DNA of 64,000 nt from Rhodobacteraceae bacterium HLUCCA08 (GCA_001314655.1 LJSF01000006.1:1-64000); one strand, 5' to 3'; shown: positions 18,101-27,170, counted from the stretch's first letter. Program-made: numbers and translations. Notes: generated from the letters alone by a model not told the origin.

Positions 18101-18541
18101 GTTGGCCAGCATGCCGACCTCGTCATCGGCCGGCGCCGCCTGGGCCAGCATCGCATCGGCCGAGCGCATGAAATACAAGTCGTCATTGGTGGCGAATTTC
18201 TCGCTCGCGCCGGTGGCGAGGAATTCGGCGTAATAGACGCCGGCCGCGCCCTCGGTCAGCTGAACCTCCGCCAGATAGCCATCGGCGGACAGGAACAGCT
18301 GGTTCTCGACCTCGCCCGCGACCGAGAAGAACCCCTCGATGGTGATGACCCGGCCATCGGCCAGGGTCAGTTGAAGCGTCTGGCCTTCACGCTCATAGGC
18401 AAAGACCTGGCCGCGGGTCAGGTTGAGCGAAATCTGCTCTCCGGCCCCGACGACAATGCTGCCCGGGGCGCCTTCGCCGGCCACTTCCCCACGCTGGATA
18501 TTGCCCGCACCATCACGGACAACGAACTGAATCGCTGACAT
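15113..18541 (-). CDS. Large Ig-like repeat adhesin, type I secretion substrate
   Basis: This 1142-aa protein is a predicted biofilm-type surface adhesin. Residues 1 to about 130 form a prefix domain like that of BapA-type proteins (MSAIQFVVRDGAGNIQRG), followed by a small hydrophobic and glycine-rich stretch. About eight Ig-like repeats of roughly 100 residues follow (about 175-990). Each has a GDDVVNAAEA-like acidic loop, a tryptophan in GxW, TATDAAGN, and a closing VDT. The C-terminal 150 residues, ending VYVEQGVSVVY, probably hold the uncleaved secretion signal. There is no N-terminal signal peptide, and the three exporter genes lie directly downstream. GGAG precedes the ATG. Confidence 0.88.
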   Translation of the reverse strand: MSAIQFVVRDGAGNIQRGEVAGEGAPGSIVVGAGEQISLNLTRGQVFAYEREGQTLQLTLADGRVITIEGFFSVAGEVENQLFLSADGYLAEVQLTEGAAGVYYAEFLATGASEKFATNDDLYFMRSADAMLAQAAPADDEVGMLANGLLGLGGLSTLGLGTAAIAATTLIPGGGNGTPAAPEVDITGGTGSTDHVVNEDDYLDGIEIDGTGTPGGEVSVVVDGVTETTVVDDQGEWQVVFDPDDVPGGERETEVVVTIANDNGETTVTDTLVLDTEVALTFDADAVEGDGVINAVEAEDGTTFTGTVEAGATVIVTIDGVDYDATVTGTDWSLTLEPGVIAGGEYDLEVSVTATDAVGNTTSLTDTVVVDTVTSVSLDAPIAGDDILSAVEYDAGLTLSGSAQPGATVVVALDGVEKTVTATAEGGWSATWTASEIAEGTYDAEISVTATDPAGNTASTTGMVHVDTEMMVGIDPGQPGGDGVINFDERAEGLTLTGTMAADTTEVLVTFNGITRAATLSGDGTWAVDYASTEVPQGETDVAVGVVATDAAGNSASAETTITVDTYVNELDLTSALPGGDGVVNFDENGQPIALSGVVEPGSTVQVTLHGTSQAATVDGAGNWQVTFAPGTLPEGEYDTSLEITATDAAGNTSELTEAVRVDTVAGDLTLSPEPIEGDDVVNAAEAADGVIISGTATPGLTVTVELGDATRQVVAQGDGSWQTTFPKAVIPDGQYMSDIKASITDAAGNHKDVTDSVRIDTFVDNLGFAGPVEGDDVISGAEAANGFTVTGTVEPGSTVDVDFAGTTRTVTAQGNGTWSADFPAGAIPGGESTQALTVIATDPAGNVADISKQVQIDTIVNELTAAGPVEGDDVVNAAEAADGITLTGTVEVGSTVFVTFEGLRRAASVDAGGNWSVSYGAGEVPGGTYDAVVSIEATDAVGNRETITDTFHVDTEAPDAPGIESVTVTPGGVEYLGTEVNPNLTISELGNDGSLRVLKTSTDGGTLPWGEMLFNFDSAIPDGSHLVVTDTDAAGNATSTLVVLEEAGTEIVDLAGLDQVELGAIDLSYAKDSALTITAQDLAAITNGDNALKVLGNSDDTVTISGAERGGSERIDGVDYDIYSLGDDGTVYVEQGVSVVY

Positions 18542-18683
18542 GTTACTCGCTCCGCCTCATGGTCGCGGCACTGATTACCTGTACGCCGCGCATTTGTTGT
18601 TGCGGACACAATATCTGGTCCGAATCGCGAATTCTAGTGGGAAAATCGAGCCCCGCGACTCATCAAGCCAAAAAGCCGAAACC

Positions 18684-19502
18684 TCACCGCCGGGCATGAA
18701 GCCGCCGATCCAGCGCCGCCCCCAGCAGCACCAGATAGGCCGACACCCAGAACCACAGCAGCAGCACGATCACCACGCCGATCGAGCCGTAGACCTCGTT
18801 ATAGGTGCCGAAGCCCGCGACATAGGCCGACAGCGCCGCCGAGGCCGCCAGCCAGAGCGGCGCCACCAGCAGCGATCCCGGCGTGATCAGCCGCGGCCGG
18901 TCGCCGCCCCGGTTCGGCCCCCAGCGGAACAGCAGGCCCAGGCCCAGAACGATCACCCCCAGCGCCACGATCCAGCGGATCGCGGTCAGCGCCATGGCCT
19001 CGGTCGGACCCAGCGGCAACAGCGCGATGACCACCGGCGCCACCACCACCGCCAGCATCGCGACGATGCCCATCCCGACCAGGCCAAGCGTCAGCAGCAG
19101 CGCCACACCCAGGTGGCGCAACCCGCTGCGGTCGGGGACGTCGAAGATCGCGTTGAGCCCGCGGATCAGCGCCGCCACCCCCAGCCGGGCGGACCACAGC
19201 GCGACCCCCAGCGACAGCAGCGTCGTCAGGGTCAGCGCGTCGGGGCTGGTGACCAGCAAGCTGTCGATCTGGGTGGCGACAAGGCCATAGGCTTCGTCCG
19301 GGACGACATCCCGCATCAGGGCCAGCTGGTCCTCGACCACCACCGGATCGGCCAGCAGGCCCAGCACGGCGATCAGCGCGGCCAACCCCGGAAACAGCGC
19401 GAACAGCGCATAAAAGGCCACCCCGGCGGCGATCAGGTCGGCATTGCGGTCATTGGCGTCGGCGATGACCCCCTGGCCCAGTTCGAACAGGCTTCGCAAC
19501 AT
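18684..19502 (-). CDS. YihY/virulence factor BrkB family membrane protein
   Basis: This 272-aa protein has six to seven hydrophobic segments and the YihY family pattern: a start region with ANDRNADLIAAGVAFYALFALFPGLAALIAV and a C-terminal TYNEVYGSIGVVIVLLLWFWVSAYLVLLGA. The family was once described as RNase BN, which is now considered incorrect; its function is unknown. The 142-bp spacer upstream of the adhesin start contains no further gene. It runs in the same direction as the lipoprotein gene 4 bp upstream. Confidence 0.92.
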   Translation of the reverse strand: MLRSLFELGQGVIADANDRNADLIAAGVAFYALFALFPGLAALIAVLGLLADPVVVEDQLALMRDVVPDEAYGLVATQIDSLLVTSPDALTLTTLLSLGVALWSARLGVAALIRGLNAIFDVPDRSGLRHLGVALLLTLGLVGMGIVAMLAVVVAPVVIALLPLGPTEAMALTAIRWIVALGVIVLGLGLLFRWGPNRGGDRPRLITPGSLLVAPLWLAASAALSAYVAGFGTYNEVYGSIGVVIVLLLWFWVSAYLVLLGAALDRRLHARR

Positions 19503-19506
19503 CCGT

Positions 19507-20040
19507 TCAGAAGGCGTAGACGGTGATGTCCGGCAGGCTGGTCAGCGGCACGCCCAACAGCCGCATCGCCGCCAGGCTGACCTGGCTGCCCGAGCCGGGC
19601 GCCCCGCCCGAGGGGCGCAGTTCCACATTCACCGACGCTCCGTCCGGCCCCTCGATCCGGCCTTGCGTCACCTCTTCGACCAGGGGCGTCTTGACCCAGA
19701 TGCCCGGGTCGGTCGGCGACCCCAGAGCGGCGATGGTCGAGCCCAGCCGGCGCTCGCCGGACGCGGCGGGCCCGGCGGTCGCCGCGGCCCGCTGTTCGGC
19801 GCTGGTGGTGTCGAATTCGTCGATCGTCCGGGCAGTGGCAGAGGGTGGCGGCGCCGCCGGCGGCCGGGTCTGGGTCAGGTCCAGGACGGCAGGCCGGATC
19901 GGCGGGGCAAAGCCGGGTCCGCGCGACGCCGACAGGTCGATCTCCGCGGGCGCAGGCGCCGTGGGCGCCACGGCGTCCGGTGAGATGTCGGTGCAGGCCG
20001 AGGCACCGCCCAGCACAGCGATCACGAGAAGATGTCTCAT
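19507..20040 (-). CDS. Predicted lipoprotein of unknown function
   Basis: This 177-aa protein has a lipoprotein signal (MRHLLVIAVLGGASAC; lipobox cysteine at 16), then a Pro/Ala-rich region and a compact C-terminal part (about residues 95-177) with LGSPTDPGIWVKTPLVEEV and GSQVSLAAMRLLGVPLTSLPDITVYAF. Homologues next to YihY in Rhodobacteraceae are sometimes labelled D-galactarate dehydratase, which this sequence does not support: it is far too short and is secreted. It is divergent from moaA and lies 4 bp upstream of the YihY gene, probably in the same operon. Confidence 0.75.
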   Translation of the reverse strand: MRHLLVIAVLGGASACTDISPDAVAPTAPAPAEIDLSASRGPGFAPPIRPAVLDLTQTRPPAAPPPSATARTIDEFDTTSAEQRAAATAGPAASGERRLGSTIAALGSPTDPGIWVKTPLVEEVTQGRIEGPDGASVNVELRPSGGAPGSGSQVSLAAMRLLGVPLTSLPDITVYAF

Positions 20041-20138
20041 GCCCCGAACGCTATGGTCCGCCCGGGGGTCTTGTCGAGGGGGAAATACCCCGCGCAGGCG
20101 CTTGCGCAGACCCCTGCCGGGCCCTAGGTTGACATATC

Positions 20139-21140
20139 ATGGAGCCGCTCATCGACCCCTTCGCCCGCGCCATCCGCTATCTGCGCGTCAGCGTCACCGA
20201 CCGCTGCGATTTCCGCTGCGTCTATTGCATGTCGGAAAACATGACCTTCCTGCCCAAGAAGGATCTTCTGACGCTGGAGGAACTTGACCGGCTGTGCAGC
20301 AGCTTCATCGGGCTGGGCGTGGAAAAGCTGCGCATCACCGGCGGAGAGCCGCTGGTGCGACGCGGGATCATGACCTTCTTCGACGCCATGACGCGGCATC
20401 TGGACAGCGGCGCGCTGAAAGAGCTGACGCTGACCACCAATGGCAGCCAGCTGGAACGCTTCGCGGGCGACCTGCACGCGGCCGGTGTGCGGCGGGTCAA
20501 TGTATCGCTCGACACGCTGAACGAGGCGAAATTCGCCGAGATCACCCGGTGGGGCCGTCTGCCGCAGGTGCTCAAGGGCCTCGACGCGGCCCAGGCGGCC
20601 GGGCTGCGGGTCAAGCTGAACGCGGTGGCGCTGAAGGGCGTGAACGAAGACGAACTCTTTGATCTGCAAGCGTTCTGTGCCGACCGCGACATGGACCTGA
20701 CCTTTATCGAGGTCATGCCGATGGGCGATATCGGCAACGAGGACCGGCTGGACCAGTATTGGAGCCTGAAGGACCTGCGCGCCCGGCTGGACGAGCGCTT
20801 CACGCTGACCGACCTGGCCGAACGGTCGGGCGGGCCGGCGCGTTACGTGCGGCTGGAGGAAACCGGCCAGAAGATCGGCTTCATCACGCCGCTCAGCCAC
20901 AATTTCTGCGAAAGCTGCAACCGGGTGCGGATCACCTGCACCGGCGAGATCTATACCTGCCTGGGCCAGGAGGGCCATTCGGATCTGCGGGCGCCGCTGC
21001 GGGCTTCGGCCGATGACGGCCTGCTGGAAGAGGCCATTCGCGCGGCGATCGCATTGAAGCCCAGGGGCCACGATTTCGACTATTCCCGCCAGGATGTGGA
21101 GGGCCGGGTCAGCCGCCACATGAGCCATACCGGCGGATGA
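20139..21140 (+). CDS. moaA: GTP 3',8-cyclase MoaA
   Basis: MoaA (333 aa) is the radical SAM enzyme that starts molybdenum cofactor synthesis from GTP. The N-terminal cluster motif CDFRCVYC (CxxxCxxC), the [11 protein letters not shown] block, the C-terminal cluster motif [13 protein letters not shown] and the terminal Gly-Gly (SHTGG) needed for activity are all present. It is relevant here because the IorAB-type oxidase at 43.3-46 kb needs a molybdenum cofactor, although the genes are not linked. The downstream membrane protein starts within its stop codon (ATGA). Confidence 0.98.
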   Translation: MEPLIDPFARAIRYLRVSVTDRCDFRCVYCMSENMTFLPKKDLLTLEELDRLCSSFIGLGVEKLRITGGEPLVRRGIMTFFDAMTRHLDSGALKELTLTTNGSQLERFAGDLHAAGVRRVNVSLDTLNEAKFAEITRWGRLPQVLKGLDAAQAAGLRVKLNAVALKGVNEDELFDLQAFCADRDMDLTFIEVMPMGDIGNEDRLDQYWSLKDLRARLDERFTLTDLAERSGGPARYVRLEETGQKIGFITPLSHNFCESCNRVRITCTGEIYTCLGQEGHSDLRAPLRASADDGLLEEAIRAAIALKPRGHDFDYSRQDVEGRVSRHMSHTGG

Positions 21141-21643
21141 ACGATGCGGCGCAACCTGTTGCCTTGAAAACGGAATTATCGCTTCGAACCAGGGCGGCGG
21201 CGCGCGCGGCCCTGGCGACGGGCCCGGTGCTGTGGGCGGCCCTGGCGGCGCTGAACCTGATCCTGTTCCACGGCTACATCCATCAGGGCTATCCGCTGAC
21301 CCCCGCGGTGCAGGTGACCGCCGGCAAGATGATCCTCGACGCGCTGTTCTGCGCGCTGCCCGGCGCGCTGCTGGCCAGCGCGGCCGGGTTCGCCCTGCCG
21401 CGCGGCCCCCAGCAGCTGATCGCCTGCGGCGCGGCCTTCCTGGCCGGGCTATGGTATGGGCGCGAATTGATCGGGTCGATCTACAGGGTCGATTTCGGCA
21501 CGACCTGGGCCTTCGGTGAAGCGGCCCGGGACCTGGCCTGGCACCCGGCCTGGGGGCCTGTCCTGACGATCGGCGGGCTGGCGCTGCAGATGCTGCTGAT
21601 CCGGCACCTGCGTGCGCGTGAAGATCGCCCCCTGACCCCCTGA
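21137..21643 (+). CDS. Membrane protein of unknown function coupled to moaA
   Basis: I do not recognise this 168-aa protein. It has about four hydrophobic segments (around residues 27-46, 65-88, 93-112 and 142-158) and a short charged N-terminus. The motif [18 protein letters not shown] lies between segments 3 and 4. Its ATG overlaps the moaA stop codon by 4 bases, so it is translated with moaA. Whether it is tied to molybdenum metabolism is unknown. It converges with the methyltransferase gene at 21646, leaving 2 bp between stop codons. Confidence 0.7.
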   Translation: MNDAAQPVALKTELSLRTRAAARAALATGPVLWAALAALNLILFHGYIHQGYPLTPAVQVTAGKMILDALFCALPGALLASAAGFALPRGPQQLIACGAAFLAGLWYGRELIGSIYRVDFGTTWAFGEAARDLAWHPAWGPVLTIGGLALQMLLIRHLRAREDRPLTP

Positions 21644-21645
21644 TT

Positions 21646-22242
21646 TCACTCCGGTTTTCTGGCGACAAGGTCGATCAAGGCGGCATCGCCGACATGACCC
21701 GACCCCGATGTCTGGTGCCGCTCGTAGCGCGCCAGCCGTTCGATCCGCCAGCCGTCGAACCCCTGCCGCAGGATCTCCTCGGTATACATGTTCGCCCTGT
21801 CCGGCGGCCCGCCGGTGCCGCGCCCGACCTGTTCGGGCGTGTAGCCGTGCACCAGCAATCGCCCGCCGGGCCGGGTGGCGCGGGCCAGGTCGGCGAAATG
21901 CCGTTTGCGGTCTTCGGGCCCGGTGAACTGGATGAAGATCGCGCAGACCAGATCGAACCGGCGGCTCCAGTCCCAATCCTCCCAGCCGCTGACATGGGCG
22001 TCGATCCGCAGCCCCCGTTCGGCGGCCAGGTCGCGCGCGCGGCCCACGGCGGTGGGCGACAGGTCGAAGGACGTGACCTGCATCCCCTGCCCGGCCAGCC
22101 AGGCCGCGTTGCGCCCTTCGCCATCGGCGACGCACAGCGCGCTGCCGCCCGGGCGCGCGATCCAGGGATTGTCCGCCAGCACCCCCGAAGGCGCGGTGCC
22201 GAACAGATAGCCGTCGGCGGCGGCAAAGCGGTCTTCCCACAT
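21646..22242 (-). CDS. Class I SAM-dependent methyltransferase
   Basis: This 198-aa protein is a small Rossmann methyltransferase of the TehB/UbiE-like type. It has ALCVADGEGRNAAWLAGQG as SAM motif I, VTSFDLSPTAVGRAR as motif II, and FDLVCAIFIQF as motif IV. The N-terminal MWEDRFAAADGYLFGTAPSGVLADNPWI is typical of a subgroup sometimes linked to thiol or tellurite methylation. Its substrate is unknown. ATG 22242 overlaps the stop codon of the upstream amidohydrolase (TGATG), so it is the last gene of that leftward group. Confidence 0.82.
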   Translation of the reverse strand: MWEDRFAAADGYLFGTAPSGVLADNPWIARPGGSALCVADGEGRNAAWLAGQGMQVTSFDLSPTAVGRARDLAAERGLRIDAHVSGWEDWDWSRRFDLVCAIFIQFTGPEDRKRHFADLARATRPGGRLLVHGYTPEQVGRGTGGPPDRANMYTEEILRQGFDGWRIERLARYERHQTSGSGHVGDAALIDLVARKPE

Positions 22243-23408
22243 CAGCCGGCCGCCGGCATCCGCTGCTCCACGATCTCGGCCCACCAGGAACAGCCGGCGG
22301 GGATCGCCTCGTCGTTGAAATTGTATTCCGGGTGGTGGACGCTGGCGGTATCGCCGTTGCCGACCAGGATATAGGCGCCCGGGCGTTCCTCGAGCATGAA
22401 GGCGAAGTCCTCTCCGCCCATGACCAGAGGCGCGGTGTCGCAGGCGCCCGAGACATCGGCGGCGACCTTGGCGGCGAAATCGGTCTGGGTGTCGGAATTG
22501 ACCATCACCGGGTAGCCGCGGGTATAGCGCACATCGGCCCGGGCGCCAAAGGTGGCGGCGGTGCCTTCGGCGACCTCGGCCAGCCGGCGTTCGGCCAGGT
22601 CGCGCACCCCGGCATCCAGCGTCCGCACGGTGCCGCGCAGGGTGACGCGCTGCGGGATCACGTTATGCGCCTTGGACGAGGTTTCGAACGAGGTGACCGA
22701 GACGACGCATTGCAGCACCGGGTCGACATTGCGCGACACGATGGATTGCAGGGCGATGACCAGATGCGACGCGACCAGCGTACTGTCGACGGTTTCCTGG
22801 GGCTTGGCGGCGTGGCCGCCCTTGCCCTCGACCACGATCTCGAATTCGTCGGCGGCGGCGAAGAAGGGCCCGGGCCGGATCGCGAAACTGCCCACCGGTT
22901 TGCCGGGCCAGTTGTGCATGCCGTAGACCTCCTGGATGTTCCAACGCTCCATCAGGCCGTCGTCGCACATCACCTTGCCGCCGCCGCCGCCCTCTTCGGC
23001 GGGCTGGAAGATGACCACGACCGTGCCGTCGAAATTGCGGGTCTCGGCCAGGTATTTCGCCGCCCCCAGCAGCATCGCGGTATGGCCGTCATGTCCGCAG
23101 GCATGCATCGCGTTGGGGGTTTTCGAGGCATAGTCGAGCCCGGTCTGTTCGTGGATCGGCAGCGCGTCCATGTCGGCGCGCAGCCCGATCACCTTGCCCG
23201 ATGTGTCAGTGCGCCCCTTGATCACCCCGACCACGCCGGTGCGACCGATGCCGGTGGTGATGTCGTCGACACCGAATTCGCGCAGCTTGTCGGCCACGAC
23301 CCGGGCGGTGCGGTGGGTGTCGAACAGCAATTCGGGATGTTCGTGCAGATCCCGGCGCCATTCGGTGATCTCGGGCAGCAATTCGGCAAAGCGGTTCTTG
23401 ACGGGCAT
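22242..23408 (-). CDS. M20 family amidohydrolase (hippurate hydrolase/aminoacylase type)
   Basis: This 388-aa metallopeptidase-like enzyme hydrolyses N-acyl amino acids. The M20D metal and catalytic sites are visible: GLRADMDALPIHE, HACGHDGHTAML, PAEEGGGGG, MHNWPG and the C-terminal VMGGEDFAFML. The dimerisation domain interrupts the catalytic domain at about residues 185-295, with KGGHAAKPQETVD. AGGAGA precedes the ATG. It sits among genes for peptide uptake and N-acyl amino acid use, so scavenging of acylated amino acids is the likely role. The exact acyl group is unknown. Confidence 0.93.
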   Translation of the reverse strand: MPVKNRFAELLPEITEWRRDLHEHPELLFDTHRTARVVADKLREFGVDDITTGIGRTGVVGVIKGRTDTSGKVIGLRADMDALPIHEQTGLDYASKTPNAMHACGHDGHTAMLLGAAKYLAETRNFDGTVVVIFQPAEEGGGGGKVMCDDGLMERWNIQEVYGMHNWPGKPVGSFAIRPGPFFAAADEFEIVVEGKGGHAAKPQETVDSTLVASHLVIALQSIVSRNVDPVLQCVVSVTSFETSSKAHNVIPQRVTLRGTVRTLDAGVRDLAERRLAEVAEGTAATFGARADVRYTRGYPVMVNSDTQTDFAAKVAADVSGACDTAPLVMGGEDFAFMLEERPGAYILVGNGDTASVHHPEYNFNDEAIPAGCSWWAEIVEQRMPAAG

Positions 23409-23477
23409 GGGTCTGTCTCCTGTCGGGGTCTGCGACGGAAGGTGGCCCCGCAGCGGGCGCTTGGCAAGGGGCCTGTC

Positions 23478-24824
23478 CTAAAGCCCGTCGCCAAGGTCGA
23501 TCGCCGTCCCGTCGGAAAACCGCGCCAGGCGGAAGCGCGTCAGGTCGTGGCCCGGGTCGTTGCCCGCCACCAGATCGGCGACCACGCGGCCCATCCCCGG
23601 CCCGATGCCGAAGCCATGCCCGGACAGGCCCGTGGCCACGATCAGGCCGGGGATCCGCGCGACCCGGTCGACCACCGGCACCACGTCGGGCATGGTGTCG
23701 ATCAGGCCGGCCCAGCGTGCCGTCACACGCGGCGGGCCGAGGTCGGGAAACAGCGCCTCGAAGGACCGCAGCAACCGGCCCAGGCTGCGCAGGTCGGGAT
23801 CGGGGTTCAGCACGCGGATCGCCTCGAAGGGGCCGGGGCCATCCGGCGCCCAGCGGCGCGGGGTCGTCCAGGCATCGGGATAGCCGCGCGGCGCCGCCGG
23901 GCGCAGGCGGGTGCCAAGCGGGTTGCGGCGCAGTTGCGGCACAAAGGCGCGCAGGTGGCGGAAGGCGTCGGGGCCGAGGAACAGCTGATGCACGAAACCG
24001 GGCGCCAGGGTGTAGCCGCCATCGGCGCGCGGCCGCCAGGCGGTGCCGCCGGCCTCGGCCGCACCGGGATAGGCCATGGCCGGGGCCTGCACCGCCATGA
24101 CCGAGGCGCGCACCGCCAGTTGCGGGATCGTCACGCCATGGGCGCGCAGGAACAGCGACGACCAGGCGCCGCCGGCGACCACAACCTGCGGCACCGCGAC
24201 GCGGCCCTGTTCGGTCAGCAGGCCGGTGATCCGGCCGGCTTCGAGATCCAGCGCCCGGGCGGCGCAGTTTTCGACGATCGTCACCCCGTCGGCGGCGGCG
24301 CGCCGGGCGATCGCGGGCACCGCGCGCCAGGGTTCGGCGCGCAGGTCGGAGGCGGTGTGCAGCGCCCCGGCAAAGCCCCGCGCCGCGTCGGGCACCAGCG
24401 CGGCGGTTTCAGCGGCGTCCAGCAGGCGGGTGTCGACATCGCAGCTTGCGGCGACCGGCAGCCAGGCGGCGAAGCTGTCAAGCTCGTCCCGGGTCCTGGC
24501 GATATAGGTCACGCCGCCTTCGGCAAGGCCGATATCGGTGTCGACCTCCTGCGCCAATTGCCGCCAGAGCCGGTTCGCCTCGACCATGATCGGCAATTCG
24601 GCCCCGTCGCGGCCCTGCTGGCGGATCCAGCCCCAGTTGCGCGCGGATTGTTCGCCCGCCACCCGGCCCTTTTCGACCACCACCACGCGCTGCCCCTTGC
24701 GGGCCAGGAACAGCGCGGTGCAGATGCCCATCACCCCGGCGCCGATGATCGCCACATCGGCGCTGTCGGGCAGCGGGCCGGGATGGGCGATCGGCGTGGC
24801 GCCCGAGATCGGAAACGGGATCAT
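23478..24824 (-). CDS. FAD-dependent oxidoreductase, DAO family
   Basis: This 448-aa flavoenzyme belongs to the D-amino-acid-oxidase/glycine-oxidase superfamily. The N-terminal FAD-binding motif is VAIIGAGVMGICTALFLARKG (about residues 23-43), and the C-terminal FAD segment is IVATGLSGHGFGIGPGMGRV. The substrate half contains GLIDTMPDVVPVVDR. Members oxidise amines or amino acids such as sarcosine or D-amino acids; which one cannot be read from sequence. Its ATG overlaps the stop codon of the ArgE-like gene (ATGA), so release of an amino acid by that enzyme and its oxidation here may be consecutive steps. Confidence 0.9.
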   Translation of the reverse strand: MIPFPISGATPIAHPGPLPDSADVAIIGAGVMGICTALFLARKGQRVVVVEKGRVAGEQSARNWGWIRQQGRDGAELPIMVEANRLWRQLAQEVDTDIGLAEGGVTYIARTRDELDSFAAWLPVAASCDVDTRLLDAAETAALVPDAARGFAGALHTASDLRAEPWRAVPAIARRAAADGVTIVENCAARALDLEAGRITGLLTEQGRVAVPQVVVAGGAWSSLFLRAHGVTIPQLAVRASVMAVQAPAMAYPGAAEAGGTAWRPRADGGYTLAPGFVHQLFLGPDAFRHLRAFVPQLRRNPLGTRLRPAAPRGYPDAWTTPRRWAPDGPGPFEAIRVLNPDPDLRSLGRLLRSFEALFPDLGPPRVTARWAGLIDTMPDVVPVVDRVARIPGLIVATGLSGHGFGIGPGMGRVVADLVAGNDPGHDLTRFRLARFSDGTAIDLGDGL

Positions 24825-25975
24825 GCGTTCAGATCGTCCAGCAGCCTGTCCATGAAGGCCTCGCCGGCGCGGAACTGGTCGACGCTGATGAATTCGTCGG
24901 GCTGATGGGCCTGGGCGATGTTGCCCGGCCCGCAGATCACCGCCGAATAGCCGCGTTCCTGGAACTGGCCGGCCTCGGTGCCGTAGCTGACCACGTGGGG
25001 GGCGTTGTCGCCGGTCAGGCGGCGGACCAGGCTTTCCGCCTCTCCGGCCGCTTCGGGCACCAGGCCGGGCACGTGGAACACCTGGGGCGCGTCGATCCCG
25101 GTCGCCGGGTGCACCTGCTGCATCCCGGCCGCGATCCGGGCGACCTCGGCGCGGAACCTGTCGGTCCAGTCGGCGATGCTTTCGCCCGGCACGATCCGGA
25201 AGGTGACCATGAACCGGCAGTCCCTGGCGGTGATGTTGTGCGCCGTGCCGCCCTGGATCATGCCGACATGGACGGTGGTCCAGGGCGGCTCGAAGCCGGC
25301 GTCGATCCCGGCCGGGGCCTTGGCGGCGTTTTCCGCGTTCATCCGGTTGGCCCAGTCGATCAGCCTGGCGCCCTCCATGATCGCGTTGACGCCGGTATGC
25401 ATGAGCGAGGAATGCACCTCGAAGCCACGCATCCGCACGTCGAAGCCGATGCCGCCCTTGTGGCCGGTGACGACCTGCATCATCGACGGCTCGCCGATGA
25501 TCGCGGCGCTGGCGCGGGGCATGCCATGGGCGACCATGTGGTCGATCATCGGCGGGGCGCCGGTGCAGCCGACCTCTTCGTCATAGGACAGCGCGATCTG
25601 CAGCGGGCGTTTCACGCCGCGCCGTTTCGCCTGCACCATCGCATGCAGGGCCAGCGCATCGAACCCTTTCATGTCGCAGGTGCCGCGGCCGTAAAGCCGC
25701 CCGTCCCGTTCGGTCACGGTGAAGGGGTCGGTGCTCCAGTCCTGGCCGTCGACCGGCACCACGTCGGTATGGCCGGACAGGACCAGGCCGCCTTCCTGCT
25801 CGGGGCCGACATGGGCGTAGAGCGCGGCCTTTTGTCCGCAGGGGGACGGCACGCGGGTGGCCGCAATGCCGTGATCGGCCAGGTAGCTTTCGGCGAAGTC
25901 GATCAAATCCAGGTTGCTGTCCCGGCTGACCGTGGGAAAGCCGACCAGGCGGTCGAGAAGGTCACGGGGGGTCAT
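24821..25975 (-). CDS. argE: Acetylornithine deacetylase (ArgE-type M20 metallohydrolase)
   Basis: This 384-aa M20 enzyme resembles ArgE and is predicted to deacetylate N-acetylornithine or related N-acyl amino acids. Metal ligands and the catalytic block are intact: LSGHTDVVPVDG, GRGTCDMKG, SYDEEVGCTG, IGEPS, and the C-terminal AQAHQPDEFI. The lid domain covers about residues 180-295. AAGGAG precedes ATG 25975. It is the first gene of a leftward group, divergent from the ABC transporter at 26166 across a 190-bp spacer. The context favours catabolic deacylation over arginine biosynthesis, so the symbol reflects family, not proven role. Confidence 0.82.
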   Translation of the reverse strand: MTPRDLLDRLVGFPTVSRDSNLDLIDFAESYLADHGIAATRVPSPCGQKAALYAHVGPEQEGGLVLSGHTDVVPVDGQDWSTDPFTVTERDGRLYGRGTCDMKGFDALALHAMVQAKRRGVKRPLQIALSYDEEVGCTGAPPMIDHMVAHGMPRASAAIIGEPSMMQVVTGHKGGIGFDVRMRGFEVHSSLMHTGVNAIMEGARLIDWANRMNAENAAKAPAGIDAGFEPPWTTVHVGMIQGGTAHNITARDCRFMVTFRIVPGESIADWTDRFRAEVARIAAGMQQVHPATGIDAPQVFHVPGLVPEAAGEAESLVRRLTGDNAPHVVSYGTEAGQFQERGYSAVICGPGNIAQAHQPDEFISVDQFRAGEAFMDRLLDDLNA

Positions 25976-26165
25976 GGGAATGCTCCTTGCAAGACCGGGC
26001 CAGCGTGGGGCGCGAACCGGGCGCCGTCAAGCGGCTGCCGCCGGGTCGCGGCACAAGGGGGGGTTGCCGGATTTCATTTCGGTGATAACGTCGCTGGATA
26101 TCGACGACTGCCCGGCAAACGGGCGGCGCCTAAAAGACAATCACGAACCGCAGGGAGGTTCGCCC

Positions 26166-27170
26166 ATGCCCGACCCGGGGCAGACGGTTCTGGAGGTCCG
26201 GAACCTGAAGACCGTATTCCAGACCCGGGGCGGCGAAGTCCACGCCGTCAACGATGTCAGCTTCGAGTTGCGGCCCGGCGAATTGCTGGGCGTGGTCGGC
26301 GAAAGCGGCTCGGGCAAGTCGGTGACGATGATGTCGCTGCTCAAGCTGTTGCCGATACCCCCGGCCGAGATTCGCAGCGGCACGGTGAAATTCGACGGCA
26401 AGGATTTGCTGAGGGTCGATGCCGACACGCTGCGCGCGGTGCGCGGCGGCAAGATCGGCTTCGTGTTCCAGGATCCGATGACCTCGCTCAACCCGGTCTT
26501 CACCGTCGGCATGCAGTTGATGGAGCCGCTGCGCAAGCACATGGGGCTGTCGAAATCCGCGGCGCGGACGCGGGCGCGGGAATTGCTGGAACTGGTCGGC
26601 ATTCCCGACGCGGCGCGCCGGCTGAAGGATTACCCGCATCAGTTTTCCGGCGGGATGCGCCAGCGGGTGATGATCGCCATCGCCCTGGCCTGCGATCCAA
26701 AGGTGCTGATCGCGGACGAACCGACAACCGCGCTGGATGTGACGATCCAGGCGCAGATCATCGAATTGATGAAGGAATTGCAGGAACGGCTGGGCATGGC
26801 GGTGATCTGGATCACCCATGACCTGGGCGTGATCGCAGGCATCGCCGACCGGGTGCTGGTGATGTATGGCGGCCAGATCGTCGAACAGGCTCCGGTGCGC
26901 GAACTGTTCGCCAATCCGCGCCATCCCTATACCGCGGCGCTGCTCAAGACCGTGCCCTCGGTGCGCGGCGCACGGGCCGATCGGCTGACCATCATCGAAG
27001 GCCAGCCGCCGATCCTGAACGCCGCCCCCGCCGCCTGCCCGTTCCGCGACCGCTGCGAGCGCAGGATCGAGCGCTGCGCGCGCGAAAACCCGGCCCGCGA
27101 ACCGGTCGGCCCGGGTCACGATGCCGCCTGTTTCGTCGCCGCCGCCGAAGTGGAAAGCGCCCATGTTTGA
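26166..27170 (+). CDS. Peptide ABC transporter ATP-binding protein (OppD/DppD type)
   Basis: This 334-aa protein is one of two ATPases of an oligo/dipeptide importer. It has Walker [11 protein letters not shown]-loop [12 protein letters not shown], signature FSGGMRQR, Walker [13 protein letters not shown], the switch histidine in WITHD, and the C-terminal oligopeptide-transporter extension with its cysteine cluster ([14 protein letters not shown]). That cysteine cluster binds an Fe-S centre in some relatives. GGAGG lies upstream of ATG 26166. It starts the rightward five-gene transporter operon and overlaps the next gene by 8 bp. Confidence 0.95.
   Translation: MPDPGQTVLEVRNLKTVFQTRGGEVHAVNDVSFELRPGELLGVVGESGSGKSVTMMSLLKLLPIPPAEIRSGTVKFDGKDLLRVDADTLRAVRGGKIGFVFQDPMTSLNPVFTVGMQLMEPLRKHMGLSKSAARTRARELLELVGIPDAARRLKDYPHQFSGGMRQRVMIAIALACDPKVLIADEPTTALDVTIQAQIIELMKELQERLGMAVIWITHDLGVIAGIADRVLVMYGGQIVEQAPVRELFANPRHPYTAALLKTVPSVRGARADRLTIIEGQPPILNAAPAACPFRDRCERRIERCARENPAREPVGPGHDAACFVAAAEVESAHV

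Noticed and set aside
14468-18538. A 1356-codon open frame antisense to the adhesin gene
   Set aside because: It is a composition artefact; the minus strand encodes the Ig-like repeats with proper start, ribosome-binding site and operon context.
19507-20040. D-galactarate dehydratase
   Set aside because: Homologues may carry this label, but the protein is a 177-aa lipoprotein with no dehydratase features.
20129-20138. TTGACA just before moaA as its -35 box
   Set aside because: It ends four bases before the ATG, so it cannot serve as the -35 element of moaA.
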